64,000 bases of DNA from Littorina saxatilis (GCF_037325665.1 NC_090251.1:32857591-32921590); one strand, 5' to 3'; shown: positions 1 through 11,514, counted from the first letter of the stretch. Numbers and translations are program-made. Notes: a model not told the origin generated them from the sequence alone.

Positions 1-289
1 CTCAGCATCAACATATGCAGAAAGACAGACAGAAACGCATATCGTCGCTGTAATTCACAAACTTGTATCTCAATTTTTGAGGTTTTGAAACTAAAACAAT
101 ATTAAGCTCCCTTATTTGTTTGCCCGTATGGTGATAAAAGCTCGTAGCTCCAATTGCTTTATGAAGTGAACAAAAGTTCTTGAGAAGAAAACTTGTATCT
201 TCATTTGTTTGAAGTGAGGGCAAAAAAACCGCTCAAGTTAAACATACGAGGTTTTCGTGCCACACTTGGACGGAAACTATGTCATAATA
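1..289. other. Flank of Tigger element, no gene seen
   Basis: AT-rich sequence without a supportable coding exon. It probably belongs to an intron of the minus-strand nuclear receptor gene whose zinc-finger exons lie at 3.4-5.8 kb. Positions 41-87 are an imperfect inverted copy of 3021-3069, on the other side of the Tigger element. The transposon may therefore have landed inside an older inverted repeat. Confidence 0.5.
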
Positions 290-2766
290 CAGGCAAATCC
301 AGCTAACTCACAAACGGTTAAGTCAAAAATTCGCTTAGCACACAAAGAAATTCTGGTCCGGAATTATCCCTCTTTATCTATGTGTACAAAGTACCCTGAG
401 CTCGAAATGGGATTTCTCTTACGTAAGTCGAAAGACGGATAGCACACAACAGAAAGTCAGTCCCAAAGACAAAGTTTACTCTATATTTACTACAGCAACT
501 CGAAACACGAAACTTGGCGTCTCACACTAGCGCATTGTGTAACCTTATTCCCTTCTTCTCTACACGGACGCCACACCGACTGGTCAGTCGGCACGCAATA
601 AAGTATGAACTGAAGTTAGGAGGGGGCGAGGAGTAAGGAGGGGCGAGTGGTACTCACAGTGTGTGTTTGTGTGTGTTCACGGGTGAACCACGTGGTTACT
701 ATACGGAAGAAGAAGAATTCAAATTGTGGGTTGCCTCTCATTCAGTCTTTGTTCAGTCTTGCGTTCATCCACAATCATGGCAGAGTCACGGAAAAGAAAA
801 TTAACCAGTCATACGATTGATTTGAAACTGAAAGTGATCGCTGCAGTTGACAAGAAAGACCGTTCGAAATCGGAAATCTGCAAAGAATTTAACATTCCCA
901 ATTCAACTTTGTCTACGTTTCTGCGCGATCAGCAAAAAATTGAAGCAGCTTCTGCATCTTCCTCGTTTCAACTGCAGAGAAAACGAATGCGTGTTTGTTG
1001 TGAAAAAGACCGCGGCCGCGAAAAGATCGAGGAATGTCTTTTTGTTTGGTTCAAACAAGCAAGATCAAGTGGATTGCCTATCTCAGGGCCGATTCTTTGT
1101 GAGAAAGCTGTCAGTCTTGCCGAGGAATTAGGAATCGAATTTGTGCCAAACTCAGGATGGCTGTCAAGATTCAAGGAACGGAAAGGCATCACCTTTCGCA
1201 GGGTGTGTGGAGAAGCTGCTAGTGTTTGTGATGAAACTGTGAAGGAGTGGACAGAAAACACTCTGCCTGACATTCTTTCTCAGTATGATCCCAATGACGT
1301 CTTCAATTGTGATGAGACTGGGCTCTTTTACAAGTGCCTGCCTTCGAAAACACTCGCCCTGAAGAGTGACAAGTGTGCAGGGGGTAAAATTGCGAAAGAC
1401 AGAATAACTGTGCACATTTGCGCAAATATGACTGGCTCTGAGAAAATTCCACTGTTGGTCATCGGGAAAAGTGCGAAGCCGCGATGCTTTAAAAACGTCA
1501 AAACATTGCCGGTTGAATATTGGAACAACAAGAAAAGTTGGATGACTGTTCTGTTTGAGGAATGGTTGTTGAAGCTGGACAGGCGCATGAAAGTGCAGCA
1601 ACGCAAAATTGTGATGTTTATGGACAACTGCCCCGCACATGGCAAGCCAAATCTGGACAACGTGAGGCTTGTTTTCATGCCACCCAATACCACCTCGAAA
1701 CTGCAGCCATGTGATCAGGGAATCATTGCAAACTTCAAACATTATTACCGATCCCTTGTTTTGCGACGCCTGTTGATACAGTTTGAATCGCGAACAGAAA
1801 TCACCGAAGGCCTGTTTGAATTCAAGCTCAATCTCCTGGAAGCAATGCAAATCGCGCGAACAGCATGGACAATGGTAACCGAAACCACGATCGCCAACTG
1901 TTTTCGACACGCCGGATTTCACACAGTCAGTGAAAGTGCTGGCACAAGACTCTGATCTCGAGTCTCTGTTCTCTCGAGTCCAACAAGTGATGCCGGAATG
2001 CAGCAATGTGACTGTCGCTGATTACATCAGCGTTGACGCGGACTTGCAAACCACTTGTGAAGTGTCAGTGAAAGACATTGCCGACACTATGAAACAGGGC
2101 GACGCCGAAGAAGAAGACAACAACAAAGGAGATGACGACAACACAGAAATAAAGCCACCCTCTCTCGCCGATGCCCTGGCAGCCATTAAGACTGTGACAA
2201 ACTTTTTGTTGACGCACACTGTCCATGAAACGTCTCTCGACCAGGCCAGTTTCTTGGAAGGAGAAATTGAGAAAGGTGCGTTGAAAGGAAGAAAACAGAC
2301 GACAATCATGGACTTCTTCAAGAAGTAGGGAGACCGCGTGCTTTTATCGGACTGGCAAGAGTGTACATACGGCGATAGTCTTAGTGTTTACATCGAACAA
2401 ACATTTTTCTTTTCATGGTGGTGGTTTTTTACTTTCATGTGTACAGTGATGTGCTCTCACGGTTTTATAAATATTAACAAATGAACTCCAAACTGTTGTG
2501 CCTGTGATTCGCTTTCACGGAATGGAAAGCAAGGAGGAGTGTAGGCTACATGCTGAGAAAATTAGGTGAGTGACGTAATTCACGAGTGACGTTTCAGTCA
2601 GCTTGCTTCTTGTTCGTTTGTTCTTTTGTTTTGTTCTTTTTTGTTCATGTCGTCACCCATGCGTCAGTAATGTGACGTAAGTTTAGTACTATGACCAAGT
2701 CGAAATTTCGGATAGGACACAATAACAATTCGGTCCCTTCAATTTCGTCTTATCCGGATTTGCCTG
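290..2766 (+). mobile_element. Tigger/pogo DNA transposon, near complete
   Basis: An element of about 2.48 kb with short terminal inverted repeats: it starts CAGGCAAATCC at 290 and ends GGATTTGCCTG at 2766. It is flanked on both sides by TA (288-289 and 2767-2768), the target duplication expected of the Tc1/mariner-pogo superfamily. It carries one transposase gene (777-2328) in sense orientation and lies antisense to the surrounding nuclear receptor gene. Intact ends with only one visible coding interruption suggest a fairly young copy. This is the only autonomous-type DNA transposon recognised in the window. Confidence 0.9.
777..2328 (+). CDS. Tigger/pogo transposase (CENP-B HTH plus DDE), one frameshift
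   Basis: The enzyme would cut and paste the element at TA sites. The reading frame opens at ATG 777 (MAESRKRKLT), chosen because the Psq-type helix-turn-helix follows at once (residues about 8-55). A CENP-B-type HTH follows (about 75-150, with SGWLSRFKERKG). The DDE_1 catalytic core shows its acidic residues in NCDETGLF, MFMDNCPAHG and QPCDQGI, giving a D-D-D triad. The frame closes at 1955, while the expected C-terminal tail runs in another frame from about 1930 to 2328, so one frameshift lies near 1915-1955. The tail is acidic and ends QTTIMDFFKK, a match to the PCNA-interacting (PIP) box reported for Drosophila pogo transposase. As read, this copy would not make a full-length protein. Confidence 0.88.
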
Positions 2767-3408
2767 TATAGAAGATACGGGCTTCCTACTGTTGTATTTC
2801 TAGCATGCATGAAATAAAACTCATAATATACCAATTCTGGATGGCTCCGTTGGATAAAAAGCTCCTATATCTCAATATTTTCTCAGTTGTATGGAATATC
2901 TTTAATAACTGACATTAACACACATTAAGAATGGAATTGCACTGTTTTAAAGAAAATATCAACCCATGAATTGAAGTTATATTTGAAGCGGTGATTTTTC
3001 AAAACAATCTTTTTTTTTTTCAAAACAGCAAATATTGAGATACGAGGTTTGTGAATTACAGCGATGATATATACACATACACAACATTTTTTTTTTAACA
3101 GTAATGGTCCTTTAACAGATGAAGAATGAAATCTAAAATCTGAATCTAGCTGACAAGAAGAATTGTATCTGATCACAAAGGTAAAAGGTTCTATATATTC
3201 CGATAACAGCATAATAAAATAAGCTTTGATGTGATTATTAAAGCAGTATTATTTTTTGTAAAACACTCAAAAGGTTCAGGTATTCATTTTAGAAAAACTG
3301 TTACAGCACAACGTTCTTCCCTGGATGCACCTATGACCACACATACAACACACACGTACCAACCCCTCCCCCCCCCCCCACCCACCCCAACACTCTTTAA
3401 ATACTGAC
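2767..3408. other. Intronic sequence, no gene recognised
   Basis: AT-rich sequence between the Tigger element and the second zinc-finger exon of the nuclear receptor gene, read here as intron. It holds a T-run, the inverted partner (3021-3069) of 41-87, and a C-run near 3369-3379. I see no receptor exon in it. Confidence 0.5.
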
Positions 3409-5847
3409 CTTCTGGAGACATTCCCACTGCAATGCACTTCAGGTGACGACACCTCGGGCAAATGCGCTTTTTGCCAGTTTGGCCAACTTGAACAACATCA
3501 CATTTTTCATCGGCACCAATGCACATGTAGTCACCTTCCCGCACCAAAGTTCGCCTGAAGAAACCCTGAAATTGGAGTAAAAATCATGAGCTTCAACATT
3601 TAAGTGCCAAGTGTCTGTAGGTGTGTCCGTATTTATTCATTCATTGGGAAAACTTACAAATCTATAAACTGTAAAATTAACAAGTAACACACATCAGGCA
3701 TGGGAATTCCAAAATAGAAAAAAACAAGTCGCGTAAGGCAAAATTACTACATTTAGTCAAGCTGTGGAACTCACAGAATGAAACTGAACGTAGTCCGCCG
3801 CTAGTGCAAAAGGCAGTGAAAGTGACGAGCCTGTTTGGCGCGGCAGCGGTTGCGCTGTGCTTCATAGCACGCTTTACTGTACCTCTCTTCGTTTTAACTT
3901 TCTGAGCGTGTTTTTAATCCAAACATATCATATCTATATGTTTTTGGAATCAGGAACCGACGAGGAATAAGATGAAATAGTTTTTAAATTGATTTCGAAA
4001 ATTTAATTTTGATCATAATTTTTATATTTTTAATTTTCAGAGATGTTTTTAATCCAAATATAACATATGTATATGTTTTTGGAATCAGAAAATGACGAAG
4101 AATAAGATGAAATTGTTTTTGGATCGTTTAATAAAAAAATAATTTTAATTACAAGTTTCAGATTTTTAATGACCAAACTCACTAATTAGTTTTTAAGCCA
4201 CCAAGCTGAAATGCAATACCAAACCCCAGCCTTCGTCGAAGATTGCTTTGCCAAAATTTCAATCAATTTAATTGAAAAATGAGGGTGTGACAGTGCCGCC
4301 TCAACTTTTACAAAAAGCCAGATATGACGTCATCGAAGGTATTTATCGAAAAAAAGAAAAAAAATGTCCGGGGATATCATACCCAGGAACTCTCATGTCA
4401 AATTTCATAAAGATCGGCCCAGTAGTTTAGTCTGAATCGCTCAACACACACACACAGCACAACCCTCGTCTCAATTCCCCCCTCTATGTTAAAACATTTA
4501 GTCAAAACTTGACTAAATGTAACGAGGTCCAGGGGCCGCTTAGGCCCCCGCGGGGTACAGAGGCAGAGCCCCGTTGGGGGGACCAGGGGAGCTATGCCCC
4601 CCCCCCCCCCCAAAGCAAAACTAATTTGAGCATTTTAGACCAATATTTTGATAGTTCTCGTGAAGTTACCACTTGTTCGCCATTTTCTGTTATCTGAATG
4701 TGTATCGATTATCATTTTAGAACGTGTACATAAGCAGTCTGCTTGTTAACGTTCTTAATGTTGTTATTGTTTGTTGTTGAATCAAAGCAAATGAATAAAA
4801 CACACCTAAAACAAGCAAATAATGGTTAGAGAGACAATAGTATACATATAATTTAATTTACCTTTTTTTTTGCCGCGGACAAGTTTGTATTTTCGCTAAA
4901 ACGTAATTTCCTTTTCGCGGAACTCCGTGATTTTGCGGAAATTCCCATGCCTGACACATACAAGCTGGACAAGCAAAGCAAAAAATATAATAAAGTATGT
5001 CCGTGAGCATAAGATAATAGGGACCAAAAATCAAAAATCCATCTTGAAAGTCAATAAAGGTGGATTATATATCTTGCCTGATGGAAGTTCTTTTAACGAT
5101 GCAGAATTTTGGCAATGGCAGTATGCTATTTCTAAATGTGTCCAGCACGGGTGACCTAGTATTAGTAGCTCAAACAGCATAGCTAAGATTTGACTGTGTG
5201 TTTCTTATGGCGTTATTGTAAACCCCTGAGAGCATAGAATAATCTTTCTTTATTTGGTGTTTAACGTCGTTTTCAACCACGAAGGTTATATCGCGACGGG
5301 GAGATGGGATAGAGCCACTTGTTAATTGTTTCTTGTTCACAAAATCACTAATCAAAAATTTGCTCCAGGGGCTTGCAATGTAGTACAATATATGACCTTA
5401 CTGGGAGAATGCAAGTTTCCAGTACAAAGGACTTAACATTTCTTACATACTGCTTGACTAAAATCTTTACAAACATTGACTATATTCTATACAAGAAACA
5501 CTTAACAAGGGTAAAAGGAGAAACAGAATCCGTTAGTCGCCTCTTACGACATGCTGGGGAGCATCGGGTAAATTCTTCCCCCTAACCCGCGGGGGGCACA
5601 TAGAATAATTCTTTGCTTCACGCTAAATAGGCAATCATTATAAATCGTCAAAGGTGAACCCTTCAAACCTTGCATGCTTCACAAGTGTTGACGCCATAGT
5701 GAAAACCAGCCGCTGGCTCCTCACACACTTTACACGGCGGTAACAAGGATGTGTTTGTGGGAGCCGTTCGTTGTTTCTTCTCCTTGATGTTCCGGTTGCT
5801 GTCAATGGGGTTCGCACCTTTCCTCTTGGCCTTGTTCACCATGGTAC
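3409..5847 (-). CDS. Nuclear receptor, DNA-binding-domain exons (partial gene)
   Basis: Two coding exons on the minus strand encode a ligand-regulated transcription factor's DNA-binding domain. Exon a (5847-5669) follows acceptor CACAG and gives a basic leader, then zinc finger 1 with canonical C-x2-C-x13-C-x2-C spacing ending CEACK. The donor is GTTTGA. Exon b (3565-3409) follows TTTCAG and begins GFFRRTLVREG, so splicing makes the P-box CEACKGFFRR in frame. It continues through zinc finger 2 to KCIAVGMSPE and a GTCAGT donor. Finger 2 is unusual: its cysteines are spaced C-x6-C-x13-C-x2-C instead of C-x5-C-x9-C-x2-C, so the D-box is enlarged. The ATG near 5842 could be the start, but the upstream acceptor suggests an earlier exon. 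Hinge and ligand-binding exons are not visible and would lie left of the window. The subfamily is not assigned. Confidence 0.85.
3723..4520 (+). mobile_element. Non-autonomous DNA element (about 0.8 kb family), copy 1
   Basis: It starts ACAAGTCGCGTAAGGC and ends in a short palindrome built of ACATTTAGTCAA and its complement (to 4520). The same sequence recurs in the window at about 33556-34365, 38290-39116 and 59446-60255. It is AT-rich inside, with no ORF. ACATTTAGTCAAG near the left end and TTGACTAAATGT at the right are complementary, so it is probably a MITE. It lies in the intron between the two nuclear receptor exons. Confidence 0.75.
5244..5598 (-). mobile_element. SINE-like element with AAAG tail and 11-bp target duplication
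   Basis: On the minus strand the element begins TGCCCCCCGCGGGTTAGG and ends in a CAAATAAAGAAAG tail. It is bounded by the perfect direct repeat CATAGAATAAT (5233-5243 and 5599-5609), as expected for LINE-driven insertion. A 5'-truncated relative with its own target duplication sits at 10296-10362. I did not recognise the head as a tRNA. Confidence 0.8.
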
Positions 5848-5858
5848 CTGTGACCAAT

Positions 5859-5968
5859 ATTAAGGATAAGGATAAGATTTCATATAATCCTATGAGGTTA
5901 CCCTCATGGAAATTCGGGCTGCTTTCTCGCTGAAAAGTGAGCTGCCATACAGAATGGCACTACCCATT
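5859..5968 (-). mobile_element. 5'-truncated SINE, tail half
   Basis: It matches the 3' part of the SINE at 19813-20270 (shared GAGGTTACCCTCATGGAAAT block). The AAGGATAAGGAT tail lies next to nuclear receptor exon a. This is a typical 5'-truncated insertion. Confidence 0.6.
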
Positions 5969-6182
5969 TTTGGCTCACGTAAGTGTAGCCTATGCGATCG
6001 TAACTTTGTCTGTCTGTGTGTGTGTGTGTGCGTGTGTGCGTGTGTATGTCTGTGGTAGAAACTTTAACATTTCGTCATTTGAAGACGTCACATTATGACG
6101 TAAGAGGGTTAGACGTCACGCGAAGGAATTACTGAAAGTCTCGGTCATTTTGGCTCATTATTTTGAGTGGGCCGAGACTAGT
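5969..6182. repeat. Dispersed repeat with TGACGTAA motifs, copy 1
   Basis: The segment from GGCTCACGTAAGTGTAGCC to GGGCCGAGACTAGT recurs at 16195-16414 with the same internal TG-rich stretch and the same GACGTCAC and ATGACGTAAGAGG blocks. It has no coding potential and is probably a non-autonomous DNA element. The CRE-like TGACG motifs are part of the repeat. Confidence 0.65.
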
Positions 6183-6779
6183 TGGAAGGCACTATGGCGG
6201 AAAAGAGAGTTATCTTTTCATGTCTTGGCGTCTCAAATCTTATTAGTCAGAAAGCGCATGCACGTAGTCTCGACCAGCGTGTGGTGTGCTTCTTTCTGAG
6301 TACTTTACGTCACAAATTGTACTTTACGTACTTGATGATGAAGCAAGTTAATTGTATGTCTTCTATTTCGTTGACTGAGCACGGCCAGGACCAGTTGGCG
6401 TGAGCGCTGGGATTTCGAGTTTCATTCGACATGTCAATGCATCGTGAAATAATACAGGTAGGAGGTTAGTCGATATCGACCAAAGTCGATAAGTGCATTC
6501 TTCACTATGGTATTGAGTCTGATTTCGTCGTCCATCTTGAATCAAAAAGCACTCTTCTTACAAAAAACAAACAAACTTCGTTGCGAGCTACGGCGAAGCT
6601 TCGCATGTCAAAACTTGAGAAGCGATGTTGGGGTCAAAGTACCACGCCGTAGCTGCGGGTTTTTGGTATTAAGACTTTGCGAAGCTTCGTGTAGTCGACT
6701 ACGGGCTCAATTAAGGACAGGCTTAAGTAGGCTAGATCTAGATCTAGTGTCTCGCTTTCTTGCACAGTGTCACCTATGC

Positions 6780-6834
<55 letters not shown>

Positions 6835-7159
6835 CGGAGTGATTGAGTTTGTGTTACTGTTTGTCGATTTCTTACGCGAGTCTTGAAGCTTCGCCTCTTG
6901 TTTTCTCATTTTTCTGCATGTGATTATTCATGTTTCCAAGCCCTAAGACTTGAGTTCTAGTCGTACTTGTAAGTAGCGAGATGATAAAAATACCTCTTCA
7001 GTTACTCATCAACAAGTAGGTAGGCGAGATGAACTAAAAGAAAGAGAGACAGAGGCCCAGAGGGACAATAAAATGGAGCTAGGGTGGAGAAGGGGGAAGA
7101 GACGTTCAGGGTGTGTGTGTGTCTCCATGTTTATGGAAATGTGTAAAGGTCACATCTAT
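6183..7159. other. Repeat-rich stretch without a gene
   Basis: Positions 6700-6905 (AGATCTAGATCTAGTGTCTC, a TG microsatellite at 6785-6826, GGCTTCGCCTCTTG-like end) recur at about 16438-16595. There they directly follow the 16195-16414 repeat, so both probably belong to one composite element. Nothing else is recognised. Confidence 0.5.
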
Positions 7160-7175
7160 AAATATATACGACTAG

Positions 7176-7206
<31 letters not shown>

Positions 7207-7545
7207 TCGCGATGCACGGCCAAAGTTCTCGGTGGATCTTTTTCAAATTTGGACACCGTATTCAGCTACACCCCGGACACAACCTCATCGATGAGATATT
7301 TCAACACGTGCTCTCAGCGCGCAGCGCTGAACCGATTTGGGTTTTTCGCGCGCAGCGCTGAACCGATTTGGGTTTTTCTCTCGATCCATTCCCAGTAACT
7401 CTTCCTTATCTTCTCCAGTGTTTTCAGCCGCGTTTGTCTCCCTTCCCCCTTCTTCCAAAGCCGGGTCCCAGACGCAGCCTGGTATTCGGTTCTACTTCTT
7501 CCCGGCGAAGCCGGTACCCGGCGAAGCGGATATTCATCTAGTAAT
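7160..7545. repeat. Unclassified dispersed repeat with TCTG microsatellite
   Basis: A (TCTG)n run near 7175-7205 is followed by a GC-richer segment containing a nearly exact direct duplication of GCGCAGCGCTGAACCGATTT (about 7317-7378), then an end rich in GGCGAAGC. It looks like a non-autonomous element, with no ORF of interest. Confidence 0.4.
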
Positions 7546-9215
7546 AATATATATGTATGTGCATGTGTGTGTCTGTTTATGGAATGTGTTTGTGAGGGTT
7601 ATGTGCATTTGCATACATGTTTCAGTTGTGTGTGTGTGTGCATGTGAATGAGTGTGCGTGTCCGTCGGCGAGTGACAATGTCTGCGAATAGTTAAGTGAA
7701 AATGTTTTTTTTTTAAACAGGGTATAACTAACGATCACCTGAAAAAAAGCTGGAGGGGGGAGGAGGGGGGGGGGGAGGAGTGGCGGAATACGTGAAACAG
7801 TATTGTCAGCTTATTGACATAATCTGTGAAAATGGAAGTCTTCCTCGCATCCCGTCTTTAGTTTATCTTCATCTGCACCTTTGAAGTGTACTTGAGGGCA
7901 AGAGCAGACACCCCGATCGCGCCTACTGCACGGCATGCAGACAGAGAGCGTTCCACCCGGTCGATTCCTGACTTTACGTCACGCGTTCAAGGGAAGTGAT
8001 TTTCGAGCGGGTTGGATTTTTTCCGCTGAGAATGCAAACTGTCTTCAATTAAAAGCATTTTAGCATGTCTGAACTCTTTGGACTTGTGTTATCTAGTTTT
8101 CAAAATCACCCAGTAACTGTTAGGTATAGTTTTAGTTACATGAGAAGTCGCACTGACAGATTTTGAGAGCCACAACCCAACAGCTGCCCTTTAAAATCAT
8201 ACTAAAAGCAAAAGTTGTGGTATTTTGTGCGTATTATAACCACACGTGACACGACCTAAATCTCGATTAAACTGCACTGAAGTGACCTACACCAATCTCA
8301 TTCTCAAATTAAACACTGACACGACTAAAATGATTCGGTGCTTGCCTTACTCAACCTCACAGTAACCCACACAAACAGATTTACTTGAACCACAACGAAC
8401 TAAACCCTGAGTCTCACTAATTCCATCTACCCCGTCTTGCCCAAACCACCGGTTCATCGTCACAAGACGACGAGGACGTCCCCCGACAACAGGCGGAAGG
8501 TATCGTCCACTGGACTACTACTATCACAGAAGTCTGAAGGTATCGTCCACTGGACAGTACGATACCTTCCGCCTGTGGTCCCGATGGAACCAGAAACAAA
8601 ATGACGACATGTCACAATTTACTTCACATTCCAAACATGTGGAATCATAATAATACAGTTTTCATACCTGCATGTGCGTTTCATCCAGCGTATATATTCA
8701 GCAAGTCTTGAAAAGCTATGAAAACATAGCACTGAACGGCCTACAATGTAATCAAATGTCTGCTCGTTGTAATAGGTCTACTTTCTAACCTCTACCCACA
8801 CCAACATCCTCAAAACTGTAACAACCTAAACCGGAACGTAATTTTCCTTTGCGAGAATACTCTTTTTTCATTGAAAAAAAGAACAGCTTCATCCATCTGC
8901 ACATTAGTAATTTTCCTGAAATGTACGTGTATTTTTTGTTCAACTCAATATGTCAACGTTTCGTGTAGAGTATATTCAGAGCTGAAACCCGACAAGAAGA
9001 AGAAGTCCGATTCAGGAATGTATCTAGGTCAGTCGTTTCTGGCTTTACGACTCCCGAAGGGTGCATGCGAACTCGATGATTGGCTGCAAATGCTCTGTCC
9101 AGGGAGGAACGCAGGTAAACAAAATAAAAAATAAAAAGTGTGTGTCTGTCACATTATATTACACAAAAGTGCGCAAAGGTCTTCACCTCCTTTGCCACTA
9201 AGAAAGGACTGAAAC
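7546..9215. other. No recognised gene; three-part inverted/direct repeat at 8489-8576
   Basis: TG-rich and otherwise unremarkable sequence. The exception is 8489-8506, whose perfect 18-bp reverse complement lies at 8559-8576. A 19-bp part of the same sequence (AAGGTATCGTCCACTGGA) is also repeated in direct orientation near 8536-8554. A somewhat GC-richer segment at 7900-8030 with CGTGACG/TTTACGTCA motifs could hold a minus-strand promoter for the nuclear receptor gene. That is a guess only. Confidence 0.4.
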
Positions 9216-9828
9216 CAGGGCCGGATCTGGGGGGGGGGGGGGGGGGGGGTGGTTTCTGGGTTCCGGAACGCCCCCCCCCCTCCCCCCCCTGGCCATCCGA
9301 TGTACCTCTCAGAGATTAAAAAAAAAAATATGTGGACTTTTTAAGCTCTTCCCCCAACTCCCTTAGTTTATTTGGTCTTCTAAAACTATTTCAAATCAGT
9401 TATGAACAACATCAAGTTGACAACGGCCTGCCCCGGCTCCCCGTTATAAGTCCATCATCATAGGCCACAAGTCAAGTCACACGCTACACTATCACTTTAT
9501 ATTAAAAGTAAAGAGTCCTGTCAGACTTATTTACTAAGCATATATGTCTTTGGGATTATTCCACTGAACCACTATGGAAAATGAATATCTGAAATATTTT
9601 GTTACTGTTGCTGACGGAATTTTATTTTTTTTAGGTCAATCGGAGGCTTCTCCTTTGAGTTTCTCGTCAGTTTCAAGCATGTTGCATTTGGAAGGAAGGA
9701 AAGCACAAGCCCTTTATTTTTTTACTAAAAAAAAAAAAATTAAAAAAAATTAAAAACGGATGGGGGGGGGGGGGTTCCGGGCACCCAGGAACCCCCCCCC
9801 CCCCCCCTAGGTCCGCCCCTGATTGGCA
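9216..9828. mobile_element. MITE with GGGGCGGATCT-type ends and long G/C runs
   Basis: The left end reads CAGGGCCGGATCTGGGG followed by a long G-run. The right end is a C-run followed by TAGGTCCGCCCCTG, its approximate inverse. The interior is non-coding. A related element with the same kind of ends lies at 60481-60984. Confidence 0.6.
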
Positions 9829-10769
9829 AAGAGCTACTGTACCTGTCAGACATAAAAAAGCTTCTTTCTTTTAAACACACACAAAAACAATAACAACAAA
9901 ACAAAACAACACAGGACTTGAAAGGAATGAAGTCTTAACATGGAGGTACATATACAGACGTTATAAACAGGCAATCTGTAAGAAATAATATTTTTTTAAA
10001 TGGACCCCTTTTCAGTGTGATATTTTTCAAACCCATCAAAGAAGCAGTACATCCCAGAAAACTAGTCAACACTGTGTCCGCAAATAAATGTTCATGAACA
10101 TAACCATCCTAAAAAATGCTTACCCCCCCCCCCCCCCCCAAAGAAAAAAGCAAACAGAATAAAAGTAAAAAAACAAACCATCAACTACAAATGAAATCAA
10201 TAGCAAGTAAAAGGCTTATGATATGATATGATATGATATGATATAATATGATAAAATATGATATTATTATTATTATTATTATTATTGTGATCATTCCCGT
10301 CACGATATAACCTTGAATGGTTGAAAACGACGTTAAACACCAAATAAAGAAAGAAAGAAAGATTGTGATCATTTTTATGCGCCTAATCTAGATATAGCCC
10401 TAGGCGCTTACATATTAATTTCTGCCGTTTGAAATGGAATTTTTTACAGACAGACAGACAAACAGACATTTTTACACACAATATATAACACATTCACATC
10501 GGCCAGTGAAGCTCAGTAGCCTATTAGGCGAGCATTCACCTTTCACGGCCTTTATTCCAAGTCAAACGGGTATTTGGTGGACATTTTTATCTATGCCTAT
10601 ACAATTTTGCCAGGAAAGACCCTTTTGTCAATCGTGGGATCTTTAACGTGCACACCCCAATGTAGTGTACACGAAGGGACCTCGGTTATTACATGTATAT
10701 GATATTATATGATAATGATATGATATCATAATTATGATAAAACAAAGTGTCCTCTAAAAATGTTCACGT
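9829..10769. other. Microsatellites and SINE remnants upstream of oxygenase gene 1
   Basis: A C-run lies near 10123-10139, (ATATG)n at about 10217-10262, and (ATT)n at 10263-10287. At 10296-10362 is a 67-bp 5'-truncated copy of the AAAG-tailed SINE, flanked by a perfect TTGTGATCATT duplication (10285-10295 and 10363-10373). At 10541-10683 is a minus-strand fragment of the SINE core shared with 12223-12630 and 19813-20270. No gene is recognised. Confidence 0.6.
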
Positions 10770-10990
10770 TTCCTGCGCCTGTGGTGTCCAGGCCATCTTC
10801 TCGCCTCCTTGGCCCAAATACGGAAGAGTACCACTAGGAAATCCGGTTTCGGCTAGAAAGTAACCATCAATGCTGGTCAATACAAATAAAAACAATCATG
10901 TTTGGACCACTTGTATGCGGCAAAAGTAGAATAATACTTCAACAGCCACAGCTTCTGCACATCGTCCGATTCAACTGGCGTCAGCTGTCT
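10770..10990 (+). promoter_or_regulatory. Promoter and non-coding first exon of oxygenase gene 1
   Basis: This block aligns with the regions upstream of gene 2 (about 22600-22820) and gene 3 (about 48937-49169). All three share a CTTCTCGCCTCCTT block and end at a GTAAGTAT splice donor (here at 10991). Conservation across the old paralogue together with a shared strong donor indicates a 5'-UTR exon joined to the ATG exon through an intron. A CCAAT-like GACCAATAAAA in genes 2 and 3 may belong to the core promoter. The transcription start is not fixed by sequence alone. Confidence 0.6.
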
Positions 10991-11514
10991 GTAAGTATTT
11001 CGGAGTGATTATAATAAGTCCGTCTGACCATAGATATCCCTTGGTCACACATACACATCTATGGTCTGACGCAAGAGAAGCAGGTATGGGGCGCATTCTA
11101 CTTTCGATTCTAGTTTGAGAACAGACTGCGTTTGGTGTGACAATTTCTCCAGAAGCAGAGTCTAGACTACCGACACGTGCGATCCTATGTTTAGACTAGA
11201 CTGGCTTTTGTGATGGATTATCTCTTGCGCCTAATGTCTGTTACTGTTTGTGAATGTTTTGTATTGTAATTATTTAAACTGTAATTGTTTTTGTGTTAGA
11301 TTATCCAACAGCAACAATTAAGGAATGGGGGTACATTTACAGACTTTATTAACAGAAAATTAGGAAATTTGAGAGAGAGAGAAACACACACACACACACC
11401 AAACCTACATTCACTGTTTATAAATACAGTACATATATGTCTAGGTTGTGTTAAACAAAATAATGAATATCAGTTATTTGATTTTCTTTGCTCTAGGAAA
11501 GGAATCTGCGAAGA

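Noticed and set aside
8871-9134. 87-codon open frame ending near a possible splice donor (GCAGGTAAAC)
   Set aside because: No domain, no matching acceptor-supported exon, no paralogue upstream of genes 2 or 3. Kept only as a weak possibility.
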